Below the pieces are notes generated by a model. It worked only from the letters and a program-made list of their open reading frames with translations, had not been told where the DNA came from and made no database searches. A DNA stretch of 28,437 nt, taken from NCBI GenBank assembly GCA_905397405.1, contig CAJPVJ010000314.1:1-28437 (forward strand). Direction: 5' to 3'. This stretch comes from Oppiella nova (taxonomy: Eukaryota; Arthropoda; Arachnida; Sarcoptiformes; Oppiidae). This document shows, one piece after another, positions 12,426 to 23,190 of this stretch. A program made the position numbers and the translations under genes. The number at the start of each line of letters is the position of its first letter. The first letter of the stretch is position 1.

Positions 12426-14749
12426 TGATTCAGTGTAATTTTTACGGTAAACACATTATTCAAGGATCGCATACACAATATATTGGGTATGATATAATGA
12501 TATATACGGGGAGGTCTGGTATGGAATGGTATACAGTATGGTATATGCCATACACTATATATTGCAGACACAATGTATGACAAAAAGAGCAAAACGTTGT
12601 GAGAATTTAAATACAATCTCACATTTGATGCCACCGTTGAGTGTGTAATACGAGTAAATTATATGACATTTGTTCTCATTGTGAAACATACCATACATTT
12701 CTATGATATAAAAGACATATAACTATGGATACGAACAACACATGAGAACATGAGGTGAACTGTAGTGTAGGAGTGGACACAAGACAGTAAGAAAATATTC
12801 ATCATTTGTTACATATTATCTCAATGGCAGTCACTGAGTAGTACTCACTGTAGCCCTCGATATACTACTTAAAAAAGACTGCTCGCTAATTATTATGACT
12901 AATATTTCTATGGGTTGTTAAGAATACTATTAATTAAAAAACAGTGTTTTGTTATTTGTGATTCTCATTAATATTCTCAACGTGTAGTGCACTTAAAGCT
13001 CAGTTTATAAAACTGCTTTAAATAAAGTCAATCATTGCACGAGTTATTAAACGGGAAAAATCTTTTATAAATTTAATATGTTTCAAAATTTTTTTATTTG
13101 TTTAAATGTTTTCTAAACAATCGTCTGAATTATTGAACAATATTTGCTGAAAAACATTAAATTCTGTATCACATGGACAGGCAATGGAGTTGTTGTCTGT
13201 CCAGTGAGAGCGAGAGTTAGTTCGTTTGAGTTCATTGATGTAAAGCTGGGGGCGATTTGTAGACATTAACTTCATATAAGTGTATCAAAAGGAAAAAACG
13301 GCAAAAGAATATCCAATATTTGAAATGAGAGAAAAGATTTGCAGTCAATTGAGGCTTAATATGGACGCACCCGACGGTTATTTGGCTAAATAGCAGTGAA
13401 TATCGCTACAGAATTATATGACTATCATTGGGTCAAACATTTTATTTCATAGGCATTAATGAACTGATGAGAGAAAACAATAAATTGTATTCTTTGTGTT
13501 GAAAGCAAATCGATTTCCATTCAATAAGCGATAAATTTTTCATCTGTTTGTCAAAAATCCCTTTCATTTAGCAATACTTCAAAAGCAGCACATATTGGGG
13601 TTTGTATTGCATTCTGCCTTTTGAATATCGATAGACATTAGATCAATGGGTAAATAAGTTATATATAACTGGCGATAATATCAGATTCATATGACACTAA
13701 AGTGCTATTTTGTGTCATCAAAAAATTGTGAGCACTTCTACTCTGCAGGTGTTGATGCCTTGGATGCAAATGCTATGCATTTCTTATTCATTCTAATGAG
13801 GGCTAATAGACATAAAACTTTGCAATGACTCACAAAATGTATGTTTCGTGTTATCCAACGAATAAATGTAATTCACTATCAAATACACACACAAACAGAC
13901 TTATTAACAATACTTGATTTCACTATTGAGTGATAGTATGGTTGCCATAAATATATGTCATATGAACTAATTGTTCTCAAACTGATGTATATTTAATTGA
14001 TGAGTTCAATAAATATAGAATTTAATTAATTAATTGTCAATTCTTCTCATTGATATTCATTAGGGTTGCAATGAATAGCTTTCACTTAATGGTCAACTAA
14101 TACAATGCAATGCAATATACATATAATTATTACTTTTGTTCTTATTTTTCGTGTCAATTCTGATCTCACTTTTTCTCTAATCATAATTTGTTGACCAAAT
14201 GTTTTTAAACAAACCATTTAACTCAAAACAAATTGCTTTTCACTCGTATTTCATAAATTAATATATTAATAGATAATTATATATAATTATAGACTAAACA
14301 GAAATAATAAACAGTTACATGCTTCTTAATATAATATGAGGCAAACATTAATACCAACTTAAATACAAATTATGTTTAATAATAATTTGTTCATATCCTG
14401 AATATGCCATACATTTTCCATGTTCTCACATCCAACATATCCCTACACATCCTTTAATCCTCTCAGAGTTTGGGTTTTATTGCTTTAATGATTACATTGA
14501 TATTAATTCTCTCTCTATTTGTGCGTTATTTTGAGAAAACTATATTTACAACAACTCATAGCCAGCAATGGTTTGTCACTGAAAAGTTTGCGACCATAAA
14601 GTGTTTTCTAATAAAAGCTTTTGAGTGCTTTATATTTGTTGGCATCTCTTTCGCTCGGATGCATTAAAAAGTAAAAACTCTTATAAAGTCTTACCTCCGA
14701 ATAAAGCACAGAATATCCAAAGACTTATCCGAGTGTTTGTGTTTCCCAT
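2871..14749 (-). CDS. beat: Beaten-path (Beat) family two-Ig cell-surface protein, 14 coding exons
   Basis: Coding exons in order on the minus strand are 14749-14695, 11106-11082, 9999-9898, 9837-9785, 9709-9607, 7199-7174 or 6424-6399, 7104-7070 or 6340-6306, 5155-5149, 4982-4884, 4793-4759, 4626-4542, 3562-3515, 3153-3055 and 2986-2871. Using one copy of the duplicated pair they sum to 888 nt (295 residues plus stop), and all junctions are GT-AG and keep phase. The product has a signal peptide (about 1-25), Ig1 with C47 and C114, and Ig2 with C161 and C223. Family hallmarks are SVKWYK, EEFYRY, YRCEVSAEAP, VLPSEGPKI, NCTSAKSKP, HWYIN, GLESSSLGLRF and MKLKCTATISRMY. Known Beat proteins are secreted or membrane-anchored ligands for Side-family receptors in motor-axon guidance and synapse choice; that role here is inferred. 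The paralogue was not resolved. The exon structure rests on reading frame and homology, without transcript data. Confidence 0.93.
3055..3153 (-). CDS. beat: beat coding exon 13: post-Ig2 segment
   Basis: The exon continues the family block as ATISRMYTMSNEELV and then diverges (FGGRQQSSRFHIPDPLNQ). The acceptor is gcgccgaag, with little pyrimidine tract. The donor AAG|gtttaa is weak. If it is not used, the frame reads GLTPNH and stops at 3035, giving a product without the hydrophobic tail. Confidence 0.85.
3515..3562 (-). CDS. beat: beat coding exon 12 (48 nt): Ig2 second cysteine
   Basis: The exon encodes TEEHFQSGNMKLKCT and carries C223, which closes Ig2. The acceptor is tgcttgcag and the donor ACCG|gtaggt. 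The HF-x-x-G-x-M-x-L-K-C-T pattern is a clear Beat match. Confidence 0.93.
4542..4626 (-). CDS. beat: beat coding exon 11: Ig2 GLESSSLGLRF segment
   Basis: This 85-nt exon encodes residues 181-208, including AESEYEFESSTTVHSNGLE and SSSLGLRFI, matching the L-G-L-x-F block of Beat Ig2. It is phase 0 at the acceptor (atattaag) and phase 1 at the donor (TCG|gtgaat). Confidence 0.92.
4759..4793 (-). CDS. beat: beat coding exon 10 (35 nt): Ig2 WYIN strand
   Basis: The exon encodes ALLHWYINEQP, the conserved Trp strand of Ig2. The acceptor is ggtgtag and the donor CCG|gtaaat. A read-through at the donor would stop two codons later. Confidence 0.92.
4884..4982 (-). CDS. beat: beat coding exon 9: start of Ig2
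   Basis: This 99-nt exon encodes LPSEGPKISG, then GSRVELNCTSAKSKP, with the first Ig2 cysteine (C161) and a possible N-glycosylation site (NCT). The acceptor is aaaacag and the donor CCCG|gtttgc. The following 90-nt intron is open in the same frame. Confidence 0.92.
5149..5155 (-). CDS. beat: beat coding exon 8: 7-nt micro-exon
   Basis: Seven bases, GTATTCG, lie between a strong acceptor (tttttgcag) and a perfect donor (gtaagtg). With exon 7 ending in phase 0 and exon 9 starting with TG, the join reads MK-V-F-V-LPSEGP, the expected Beat linker (M-x-V-x-V-L-P). Leaving it out shifts the frame. Confidence 0.85.
5951..5986 (+). repeat. (CT)18 microsatellite
   Basis: Uninterrupted CT run in the intron between beat exons 7 and 8, 48 bp before the tandem duplication begins. 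Confidence 0.98.
6306..6340 (-). CDS. beat: beat coding exon 7, downstream copy (35 nt)
   Basis: This is the second, identical copy of the FTTIEEFKEMK exon, 58 nt beyond exon 6 copy 2. The intron here is 11 nt shorter than in the upstream copy. It ends in phase 0, as required by the 7-nt exon 8. Confidence 0.85.
6399..6424 (-). CDS. beat: beat coding exon 6, downstream copy (26 nt)
   Basis: This is the second, identical copy of the CEVSAEAP exon with the same acceptor and donor. The sequence gives no reason to prefer either copy. Confidence 0.85.
7070..7104 (-). CDS. beat: beat coding exon 7, upstream copy (35 nt)
   Basis: The exon encodes FTTIEEFKEMK after a split Glu codon, with acceptor gcgatag and donor AAA|gtaagt. 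It corresponds to the linker between the two Ig domains and is identical to 6306-6340. It lies 69 nt after its partner exon 6. Confidence 0.85.
7174..7199 (-). CDS. beat: beat coding exon 6, upstream copy (26 nt)
   Basis: The exon encodes CEVSAEAP between acceptor ttgcag and donor CCAG|gtaatc and supplies C114 of Ig1. It is identical base for base to the second copy at 6399-6424, because both lie in a tandem duplication. In transcript order this copy comes first. Confidence 0.85.
8220..8346 (+). repeat. direct repeat A, copy 1 (127 bp)
   Basis: This copy is identical along its length to 8461-8587. It is notably GC-richer than its surroundings in the ctctgtggccgcccctcttg segment. It lies in the intron between beat exons 5 and 6. 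Confidence 0.95.
8348..8473 (+). repeat. inverted repeat B, left arm (126 bp)
   Basis: This arm fills the space between the two A repeats and runs 13 bases into copy 2. Its reverse complement occurs without a mismatch at 8759-8884, so RNA or single-stranded DNA could form a 126-bp stem with a 285-nt loop. Confidence 0.95.
8461..8587 (+). repeat. direct repeat A, copy 2 (127 bp)
   Basis: This is a perfect second copy of 8220-8346. The first 13 bases also form the end of inverted repeat B, so the two repeat systems overlap. Confidence 0.95.
8759..8884 (-). repeat. inverted repeat B, right arm (126 bp)
   Basis: This is the perfect inverted partner of 8348-8473. Together with the A repeats it gives the order A-B-A-spacer-B(inverted). 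Confidence 0.95.
9607..9709 (-). CDS. beat: beat coding exon 5: second half of Ig1
   Basis: This 103-nt exon encodes residues 80-112, including LPMPGIRVDLSRSGPHSVF and the NLSSAGVY run that leads to the second Ig cysteine. The acceptor is gtccgacag and the donor ACAG|gtaatc. It ends with two bases of the Arg codon completed by the 26-nt exon 6. The 2.4-kb intron that follows carries the perfect repeat cluster. Confidence 0.92.
9785..9837 (-). CDS. beat: beat coding exon 4 (53 nt): YKNDEEFYRY strand
   Basis: The exon completes the Trp codon and encodes YKNDEEFYRYVPADFPP, a Beat signature. It sits between a 60-nt and a 75-nt intron. The donor is G|gtctata, a weaker site chosen because it alone joins the next exon in phase. 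Confidence 0.92.
9898..9999 (-). CDS. beat: beat coding exon 3: first half of Ig1
   Basis: This 102-nt exon encodes residues 28-60, including GESIELTCSFELD and LYSVK. It holds the first Ig1 cysteine (C47) and splits the conserved Trp codon (tg|g) at the donor gtgagt. The acceptor is tgaaaag just upstream; a second AG eight bases inside is possible but would break phase with exon 2. Confidence 0.92.
11082..11106 (-). CDS. beat: beat coding exon 2 (25 nt): end of signal peptide
   Basis: The exon lies between a strong acceptor (pyrimidine-rich tract ending ctatttag) and the donor CG|gtatgta. It encodes HHLIHAL flanked by split V and R codons. Joined to exon 3 it reads HALRLQAIDVP, the expected entry into the first Beat Ig domain, with signal cleavage probably near residue 25. 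Confidence 0.8.
11360..11381. other. assembly gap (22 N)
   Basis: A run of N directly abuts a (CT)n tract, so the true repeat length here is unknown. Confidence 0.99.
11382..11442 (+). repeat. (CT)30 microsatellite beside gap
   Basis: At 61 bases this is the longest CT run in the window, truncated on its left by the N gap, in beat intron 1. Confidence 0.98.
11848..11955 (+). repeat. duplicated CT microsatellite unit
   Basis: Two CT runs (11848-11875 and 11902-11937) are each followed by the same tactcattcactccaacc flank, so a CT tract and its 3' flank were duplicated in tandem. A single N at 11901 marks the junction. Confidence 0.9.
12389..12421 (+). repeat. (GA)16 microsatellite
   Basis: Uninterrupted GA run in beat intron 1, in the opposite strand sense to the other CT tracts. 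Confidence 0.98.
14695..14749 (-). CDS. beat: beat coding exon 1: start codon and signal peptide
   Basis: This 55-nt exon encodes MGNTNTRISLWIFCALFG and ends in phase 1 at a consensus donor (G|gtaagac). It joins exon 2 to give a hydrophobic leader followed by ALR, the usual start of mature Beat proteins. The ATG has G at both -3 and +4. It is the only frame of this ORF that is open, begins with ATG and matches exon 2 in phase. The distance to exon 2 (3.6 kb) means the link is inferred. Confidence 0.75.
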
Positions 14750-15010
14750 AACATATTAATAACTCGAGTTCACACACATAATGGTCGCACCCCATACGTG
14801 GCCAACAGTCACAAACTGAAACAGTTGTTCATGTCTTGCGACTAATAGGATGTATGACTACTGTTTGATGTGTGATGTGGTGTGAGTTGAGTGAAGCGAA
14901 CTGTTATCTGAAGCGGTGTCGACCAGTCATACACTCGGTTGTGGCGCTCATACCATATATACCCATATATTCTGTATATTCTGTTCGTAGCGTACTGTAT
15001 ATATCGCTAA
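14750..15010 (-). promoter_or_regulatory. presumed beat 5' UTR and proximal promoter
   Basis: This patch just upstream of exon 1 is richer in GC than its surroundings. It contains TCAGTT, an arthropod initiator-like motif, on the minus strand near 14821-14816, and a TATATA run near 14966-14957. Neither is spaced clearly enough from the other to fix a start site. An upstream ATG at 14754 opens a nine-codon reading frame that overlaps the main start. Confidence 0.3.
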
Positions 15011-18000
15011 CATTATAGCTCTATAGCAACACAATATTTGCACATTTCATCACGAATTTGTCTTTTGCGCACATTTACTGCCATTCAATTCAATTCAACA
15101 CAACTCTCATACTTTTTAGCTATTCTTATGTTATCTTTTGCTAAATAGACGTTTTGCCAAAACTATAATTAAATCAAAACTTGAGCTATGAATTCAAAAT
15201 CAATTTTTTCATAAATTCACTGCAAACTTTATCCCCCAATATACAGATAAATTTTGCTTCAATTTTTAATATTAATGATATCATAACGATATCCTTTGGC
15301 AATGATTTCTTGAATTTTACGCTAATTTATTGCAAAATTAAAATTCACATAAATATTCAAAACTTTTATCTGATTTAAAGTATATTTCTCGATCATTTTA
15401 AGCATTTATTTAATGGATAATGTTTTTATTCCAACAGGAACTAACTTTGAGATGTAACTTATAACTTTAAAATTATAATTATAAGCTTTTATTATTGAAA
15501 AAACATATAGAATATACAGAGTATAAGGTACAAAGCATAAATTATATAAGTATCTGTTTAATTATATTCTTAACAAAGTATGTAATTTTACTTGTTTTCA
15601 TAACTTATTTTATTTATCAAACAATATTAAACTAATTTGAATGAAAAGATTGTTGAGTAAAGCACATGAAATAAGTATTATTATAAATGCCTGTATTTAT
15701 ATAATAACTAACAGTAAGTATTGTATTGTTTTTGCAATAGAAGTCACAATATAGTAATATATATATATATATTTGAGTATTATATATGTGGTGTCACACA
15801 AACACATACTTAGACGACAGACTACTAGACCTACTAATCGATCATTTCATATCCAAATGCTTTACACATATAGTCATATATATTATACAATTGATATGAG
15901 AGCCCAGTGTTAAGTCTCGTCTGTCTTTCCAATTGCGTGACTTCTTTAAAGAATATTATTTTCAAAACTAAAACGTGAATATACTTAAGAGGTTTGCTAT
16001 CATTAGACATTAAATTTAGTATTACTTTGATGTTCACTGCAGGTGTTTATTGGCTCAACAAAAACAGTTTAAAATGAAACAATAAAATTACTTTAATATA
16101 ATCGACTTATTTTGTTTCATCCATTCATTGACATCACTTTTACATAATATTTAATTTTTTCCTATGCTATGAATAATACAAACATTCATTGAGTTTCCCC
16201 AATTGCGTAACAAAAAATATAATTTCAATTTTATGCTAAAAATAATATATTCATTAAAATTTCTGGTCTGTGAATAAGTTATAGCAATGGTTTGCGGAGT
16301 TTAAAGAGTTAATGAAGTGAAGCATATGTTGATAACTAAATTTTTTACATATAAAACATAATCTCATAATACTGTATATACCATGTGTTCATCGAGAATA
16401 CATTATTAACTTATTTTAAAACACTGGGTTTTGGGGAAAATAATTTACTTATTAATATTGGCGTAAAATGAGCTCTTAATGCAATGGTTAGGTCTGAATG
16501 AGACAGTAGTTTGCTTACAATATATGCGACGACAATATTGGGCGCAAAGAATATGATTAAAGGATAGGTTTTGACTCATTTTCAATAGTGTTTTGCGAGC
16601 ATTAGTTTGCATCACAGATAGTATAGCAGAGTATAACACATACACAATATTATGTATTGAGAGGGATTGTGTGCGTATCGTATAGTGTGTGGCATAACAG
16701 TGCCATACAGTATGCCCTGTAGGCATCATCAATCAAAGTAAAATAGCGGAAAGGCGGAAAGGGTGTGTGTGATGCCAGTGCCGTACAAATGCGACAGTTT
16801 TAGTAAAAGCAAAAACAAGTCCAAACAATTGGCGTAAATCTATACCCAAAACGCCTCTCCTTTGGCTTTTAGGAGCATTAATAGCGTTAACGACATCTAA
16901 AAGTTTTCCACTCTTTGTCTCAATTAATTAAAGACTTAATTACAACTTATGTGACAATCTTTTCAAACATCATCTCATAAATGAATGGCTAAACTATTCA
17001 ATAAATTTTACTTTTCTTACAAAATATATTTCATTTTCATTAAGAGTCAAACAGTTGTAGTGCGCCCTAAATGCCACTTCAGTGCAGTGCACCAACTGTA
17101 AGGGCTATGAAAAACAGTGCCATCGAGTAATGTATTGCTTTTTAATTAAACAATTGATATGTTTATACAAAATGATAAACAATGCATTAAACTCTCTTAA
17201 TTCAAACATTAAGAAACTTTGGAAACACAGTTTTCTCAGTTCTCATCCCTATCTCTGACTGACTCCCTGTGCAAAGTGTATACAACTAATGTGACGCAAT
17301 TGATGTGTGTCTCAGCGGCACTAAAACGGATTGAATATTGATTGCAGCGAAACATAAATGCTATGAATTGTATGATTTTTGTTTGAAACACTTATTCAAA
17401 GTATTGCCACAAATATGAGAAAATATGAAACAAAAATTGAAAACAATAAAAACAATAAATGTTTTGGCAAACCCAGGCATAATGTTTTGCAAAGTGAATC
17501 CTTTAGTAAGGCATTGGGACACAAACCCCACATAAGTGTTACACAACTACTACTGTAGTATTGTTTTTGAAAAATAAAGTTTTACTTTTTTCTCATCATT
17601 TCAACACTTTTGTGTGATTTTCATTTCAAGTGTTTGCTACTTGAGCCGCACTGTCATAGACTGTGGGATTGGTATTACATAACAGCTGTAGTAATGCGTG
17701 TTTATTCATAAAAAGGTGCGAAACCGTCAGCTGCGGTGAAATCACATCAGAATCACTTTGATTTGCATGAGATTGCAGTCCAATAATCAGAGCTTAGATT
17801 AAAGTAGAGATACTTTCAATAGTTATGAGTTATTGTGTCCTATTTGTAGCTATAGTTGTGATGCATGTCTAACAGATATAAAGTGATAGCCAATGAGTTG
17901 CTATAATAGTGGCTTTAATTCGCCTCATTTTGCCAAATATTATATTAACTCCTGTTATCATAACTTACTTTCATTTGATTGCAATAAATGCACGGAATTA

Positions 18001-21000
18001 TTACAAACAATATTCTGTGCTATATTGCAATATAAACACCAGTTTGTAAACTTCCCTTATATATTACATTATTTTATTACATAATATCATATATGAAAAA
18101 TCAATTATTGTTTGTTTGACTTGAAAAAAGTATTTCATTCATTGATACTAATAAACATGTAGTAATTACTTTATGCATTTTATTATATTGTAATTATATA
18201 TAGATTAGTGTCTAATTAATTTTTTATCGACCCTTTTCTAAATGAAAACTTTGATTTGAAATAATTATATATTTTTAATTATTTACACAAATAGATGACA
18301 ACAAATACAGTGGTGTATGTTATTAGCGATGCTTTAATCGATGCGTTTATTTGTATCGATTATGTGTCGAAGTCTACCACCAAATGATTGCTCACCAAAA
18401 GAGGATCGATGTGTGAACGGGAAGGCGTGTATTGGCCCGCATATCGCATATATATATTTCCCTTTGCTTTTGATGACCTTCTCTTCTCGTTTTTATGTTT
18501 TGTTTAGTATTTTCTTATCGACTGTTTTTGTGCATCATTTGGTTGAGCCGTAGCCTAACCTACAATTTCAGTTTGCAACGGGAGTTATAAATGTATTTCA
18601 TTGTAATGTTTGAATATTAGTAGACATCGAGTTTTTAGTAGACAGTAGTTAGTAGACAGTAAGGCATTAGAGTTTTAAGTTGAAATTGATTCAAACCATT
18701 TAGGAATGACTCGTTAGCGGCATAGATATGCAACATTTGCATTGCATTTGACACTTGGATGCGGTCTCTATCTCCCTCTCCTCTATTCCTCCGCTAAATA
18801 ACAGCAAATGCTTTATATATTGCGAGCGGAGAATCGCTTGTACACAGTATTGGCACTATTGGCACAGACAGACAACTAGATTGCGATCAATAGTCGAGAT
18901 TTGAGATGAAATGACTGCACTCTTTAATATGAAATGATGCCAATCGTTGAGTCAAATAAGAATTTCAGATCATATAAAGCACTCATAGTATACCATACCT
19001 TTCATGCCATACTATGATATAAGCATTTATTTGAAGTTCATTTGCGATATCACAGAATATGGATCGCTTCAGATATGATAGTGTACTGCATATTACGACA
19101 AATACACTCATCACTACCAACACTACTCTCCACTCAAATCTATTTCAGTTATGCATATATGCATCACTACTGTACCGCATATATGGTGCAGTACATGGTA
19201 TACGGGTATACTTATTCTCGACTCCACTTATATCCACATAAATATAAGTGTATTTCTATATTTTCATATCATACCAGAGATGGTATATTTTGAGTGCTAC
19301 TTTCATAAGTTATTGCAATTTAAAGTCAAGCCAATGTTGGATAACATTGAATGTATAGCCAATCCAACAATGGTATGTGGGATACTGTATATCAAAGAAA
19401 TGGCTCACATTTTAATGGTCTGAATACGTGATCCAGTAATGGACTCAATGTATTGCATGGCTTTGCATGAAGTGTGTTGGAGTCCCACATCTCTTCTCTC
19501 ATCAATTCATTTGATTTAATGAAAGAGAAACCGAGTCTCACAGCACTTCTGGTACACTGACTGCACTGTATTCGAGATTACCCTCTGGGCTCCGGGACCT
19601 GAGCTCACATTTTTTAATAATTTTGCATCTATTATATACAGTCTATCGCTTTATAGTGTTTGCAAAATCCGATTTAAGTTAAACTTAATTTTATATTGCA
19701 TTGCATTGTTTGTCAGAATGAATCAATTCTCAATAGATTTACATTTTTGACGGACTATTTGTTTAAACTCAAAAGTACTGTGAATTAAATAAAGAGTCGT
19801 TTTAGTGTGAAATACATTTTTGACGCGAATTAGCATTTTGTGAATTATTTTCAATGAATTCTATAGATATGAATATAATTATGAATATTTGTGTAATTAA
19901 AGCGTTTTGTTATTTCGAGCAATCATTGCAAGACTGAATAGCCTTTGGCTTCATTTTGACGCTATTTTACTCTAATCTTTAAAATACACATTCATTTTCC
20001 ACTATATTTTTCAATCTTATTGTGTCTCTAATTTGTTCGTCTCTTTCTTGCACTACATTTCAACGTTTATAATGTATTTCACAGATATTTCATGTGAATA
20101 TATGGCATGTTTTTAGAGCTCAGGGAAAGTTGACGTACGGGAGACTACTTTCAAAAAACTTTCTTAAAGCATAAATTTGTTGACATTTTTTGACAGAGTT
20201 TTAGTGTATGTAAAACATGCAAAATATTCTATTTTAAACTTTTATAAGAAAAGCTGTTACTAAAAGTCAAGCTGTTATCTGTAGTATTATGTTTATAATC
20301 AACAATTTATTTTTTATTATAAAATAATTTGAGCTTTTTTCTTTATTTTCAAATTATAAACAAAATTACAAAATATGAGTTATTATAGTATCACACATAT
20401 CTTCTTCATTCAAGTTATTTATTTGCTTTTTATAACACTTCCAGCACTTAAGCCAAACAAAAGATATGACTTTATGTGTAATAAATAATATTTTACTAAA
20501 TGTTTGTTAATTTAAATCAAAAATTTTTATAAACACAAAAAAATATTGTTTATATAATTTAATAGACAAAATATTGTGTAAATATTGAAAATTATTACTA
20601 CTTTAATATAATAGCATTTATATTAAATAACATGTAATTAAACATAAAAGTTGTGATTAATATAGTTTACTGTAACTTTAGAAAGTGTTTGAATAGTTTA
20701 GTTTAAAGTTTTTGGTAAACTTTTAGTTTCACTTCAAAGAGAAATGATTTTCTGATAACAATTCAAAAAACATTGAGCCAAATGAGGCACAAATAGTGTG
20801 AATGCGTCCAACTCTCACACATTTATGGTTCAAAAATAAGACAAATATTTTCCATCGGAAATCTATTGAACTTAAAATCTAAGTTTAATGAAAATAATTC
20901 ACTTTTGAAATGAAATAAAAATACAATTGCTTTTTGAATAGAATTCAATTGTCATGACATCTGCTCTTTTGACAACTTTTCCATAAATCTAAACCAAAAT

Positions 21001-22816
21001 TCCTTTTGATTTTGTCGTCAATTTAACACAAAATTATAAAATATTTGTCAATATTTTCTTATAGCAATGGAAACAAATATGACTAACAAGTGGGATTATT
21101 CTTCATTCATTTTTATGCATTTCTGTTTATTTATTAATTTTTTTGCAAAGAATATTCACTTAGAATTTAATTAATTATTTAACAACTTTTAAAGAGATTG
21201 TCCTTAAAGTACAAATATTTCAATTATTTCACATTTCAACGATTATTTTGAAATAAATTAATATTGTAGTTTGAGAAATTTTAAATTAAATTTCATTTAA
21301 ATGTGAATTAAATTTAATAAAAATGCACACAAAAGCCCTTCTCGTCGAGATTCAAGTGATGCATTCGTATTGAAGTTTTTGTATTGTAGTCTGTCTTATG
21401 TCTGAACACAATCTCTCAAACTATAATATATGCGATCAGTTAGTGTTTGTACAGGACATCAAATCTTATCTGTTTTGTCTCTATTCGTTAAAATCGTTTT
21501 AATTTCCTAATGCTTTCCATACATTCGCCTCAAAATTCAATTATATCTAATTTTTTCTAAATGTAAATATATTTGTAAAACGACTCAAACAACAGCACCG
21601 GTTCTGTTGAACAGCACTTAATGTGTTTTTTCTCTTTTTTATGTAAAATGTATTTTTCTCTATACTGTACTGTATATTGTGTTTGCATTACACGAGTATC
21701 CCTTCTTTCAGTTAATTTAATTTCTAATAAATGATTCATTAGAATCCAAATTCAAGTTTTATATTCATTTAATTCAATGCATTTCGCTTTTGTTTGCTTT
21801 GCTATACATTGGGTACACAGGGCTTAAGGCCCACAAGAATTCATATTATATCCTATCATTAAATTACAAGAATCCCATAAAATCAAACACAAATCAAAAC
21901 TACTTTAGATCTTATTTATAAACAATTGAATTTTAATTCATTTCACAATTATTTATTTATAAATAATTTTAAAATTGACTATTTTATTTTCATTTCTTGA
22001 ATATATAAAATTAAATAATATTATTATAATAATATAAAAATATAGCATTTATGTATTATTTGAAATATTTTATGAAATCATTAGAATTAATACCAATATT
22101 TACTTAATATTTGAATCAAATGAATGTTTTGAAAGGATATCTCGAAATTTCTCTGAAAGTCTGCATTATTTGTGTTTAAATTAAAATTTTAAATTAATTA
22201 ATCTTTTATATACAAATAATAGAATTCTAATTATATGACTCTATAATGACTATAAGGTTATATGTAATCATTATCCATATCTATTATTGTTTTTAATGAG
22301 ATGTTAAATAAATTCCAAAACTTTCTAATAATCCATTTTATCGTTTGTGTAAACATTTTTACAAATACCAGTAAAATGCTATGTCTTTGACTTAACAAAA
22401 ATATACAAATCATTCATAACTCATATGATTATTACAAGTGATGTGAATTTGCCTCAAAATAACGACCATTGGATAACAAAATGACCGCAAGTATTGCTAT
22501 ATTAATGTTAATTTAGGTTATTTATGCTTACTTTTTAAGATACTGTATGTGTCACAAAAACAGCTTTTATTTAAACTAATAGTTAAGACTGTATTACCAC
22601 AACTATTAATGAATAACTTATTTATTATTAGTAAAATAAATTTTAAACCAATTATGAAAATGACAGCAAAATTATAATACAGTATGTCAGTATATATATT
22701 TTGGTGTTTCTAAAAATTAATTAATTTTTAATATATAAAAATTCATATAAAATTTAGGTTAAGATACAAAATATAGATGCATTTCATAAAATTTAAAATA
22801 TATATTAGATTACAGT
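15011..22816. other. intergenic region between divergent beat and LRR genes
   Basis: No ORF with recognisable protein similarity is present. Slightly GC-richer patches occur near 16740-16870, 17060-17110, 18380-18470, 18710-18840 and 19560-19610, and could be regulatory or 5' UTR exons of beat. Palindromes such as CATAGTAT/ATACTATG (18984-19016) and ATACCA/TGGTAT (19271-19286) recur. From 20200 onward it is extremely AT-rich. Confidence 0.5.
15757..15773 (+). repeat. short (AT)n tract
   Basis: About eight AT dinucleotides in the intergenic region upstream of beat. Confidence 0.9.
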
Positions 22817-23190
22817 GTGTTTAATAAAATTGCTTATAAACTTAAAATTTGCTTTTGAAAAATGAATTTAAAAACAATTGAAGGTTATTCAATGAATTGA
22901 CATCATTATTTTATTGAATATGGTTTCGTATACTTCATTTTAAGGCAAAAAAGTTAAAATGAAAACTACATTTTTGATATTACTTTACATTGAAATAACA
23001 TTCAAATTGCTCTAATCCTATAATACGAATTAAGTTTTGTGTTTCTTATTGAATTTTTTGATTATATTTTATTGATATTTTGTATTGGAATCTCCATGTT
23101 AAATTCATAAGAAATATATATTGGATATTAGTACACTTATTTTAATGATAATTTAAATGATTAAAAATTTATATATATTTTTAATTCACT
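22817..23190 (+). repeat. long inverted repeat, left arm (~374 bp)
   Basis: The reverse complement of this AT-rich, non-coding segment matches 28063-28437 at about 95% by eye (some 17 differences). The match ends sharply on the inner side at aattcact (23190). The outer edge is set by the window end on the partner arm and may extend further. The two arms enclose the LRR and Zucchini-like genes. Confidence 0.93.

Larger units (their letters stand above)
11107..14694. other. beat intron 1 (3.6 kb), non-coding
   Basis: The intron contains the CT/GA microsatellites, the N gap and a palindromic cluster at 12485-12560 (GTATGG-tatatg-CCATAC at 12536-12553). ORFs here are low-complexity read-throughs. 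Long first introns often hold enhancers, but none can be named. Confidence 0.6.

Noticed and set aside
12353-12634. Overlapping ORFs around the GA tract
   Set aside because: Low-complexity translation of (GA)n/(CT)n, with no homology in the flanks.
12661-12720. Short M-Y exon with donor gtatgt as alternative Beat exon 1
   Set aside because: It matches exon 2 in phase but gives no hydrophobic signal core.
16445-16732. 95-codon minus-strand ORF considered as the Beat signal exon
   Set aside because: No leader-like hydrophobic core, no donor in the right phase, and 14695-14749 fits fully.
17361-17546. 61-codon minus-strand ORF
   Set aside because: Hydrophobic only through base composition; no splice link to beat.
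18341-18553. Plus-strand ORF with a Cys-containing N-terminal half and hydrophobic C-terminal half
   Set aside because: No recognised family, no supporting splice sites, and an ordinary length for chance in this region.
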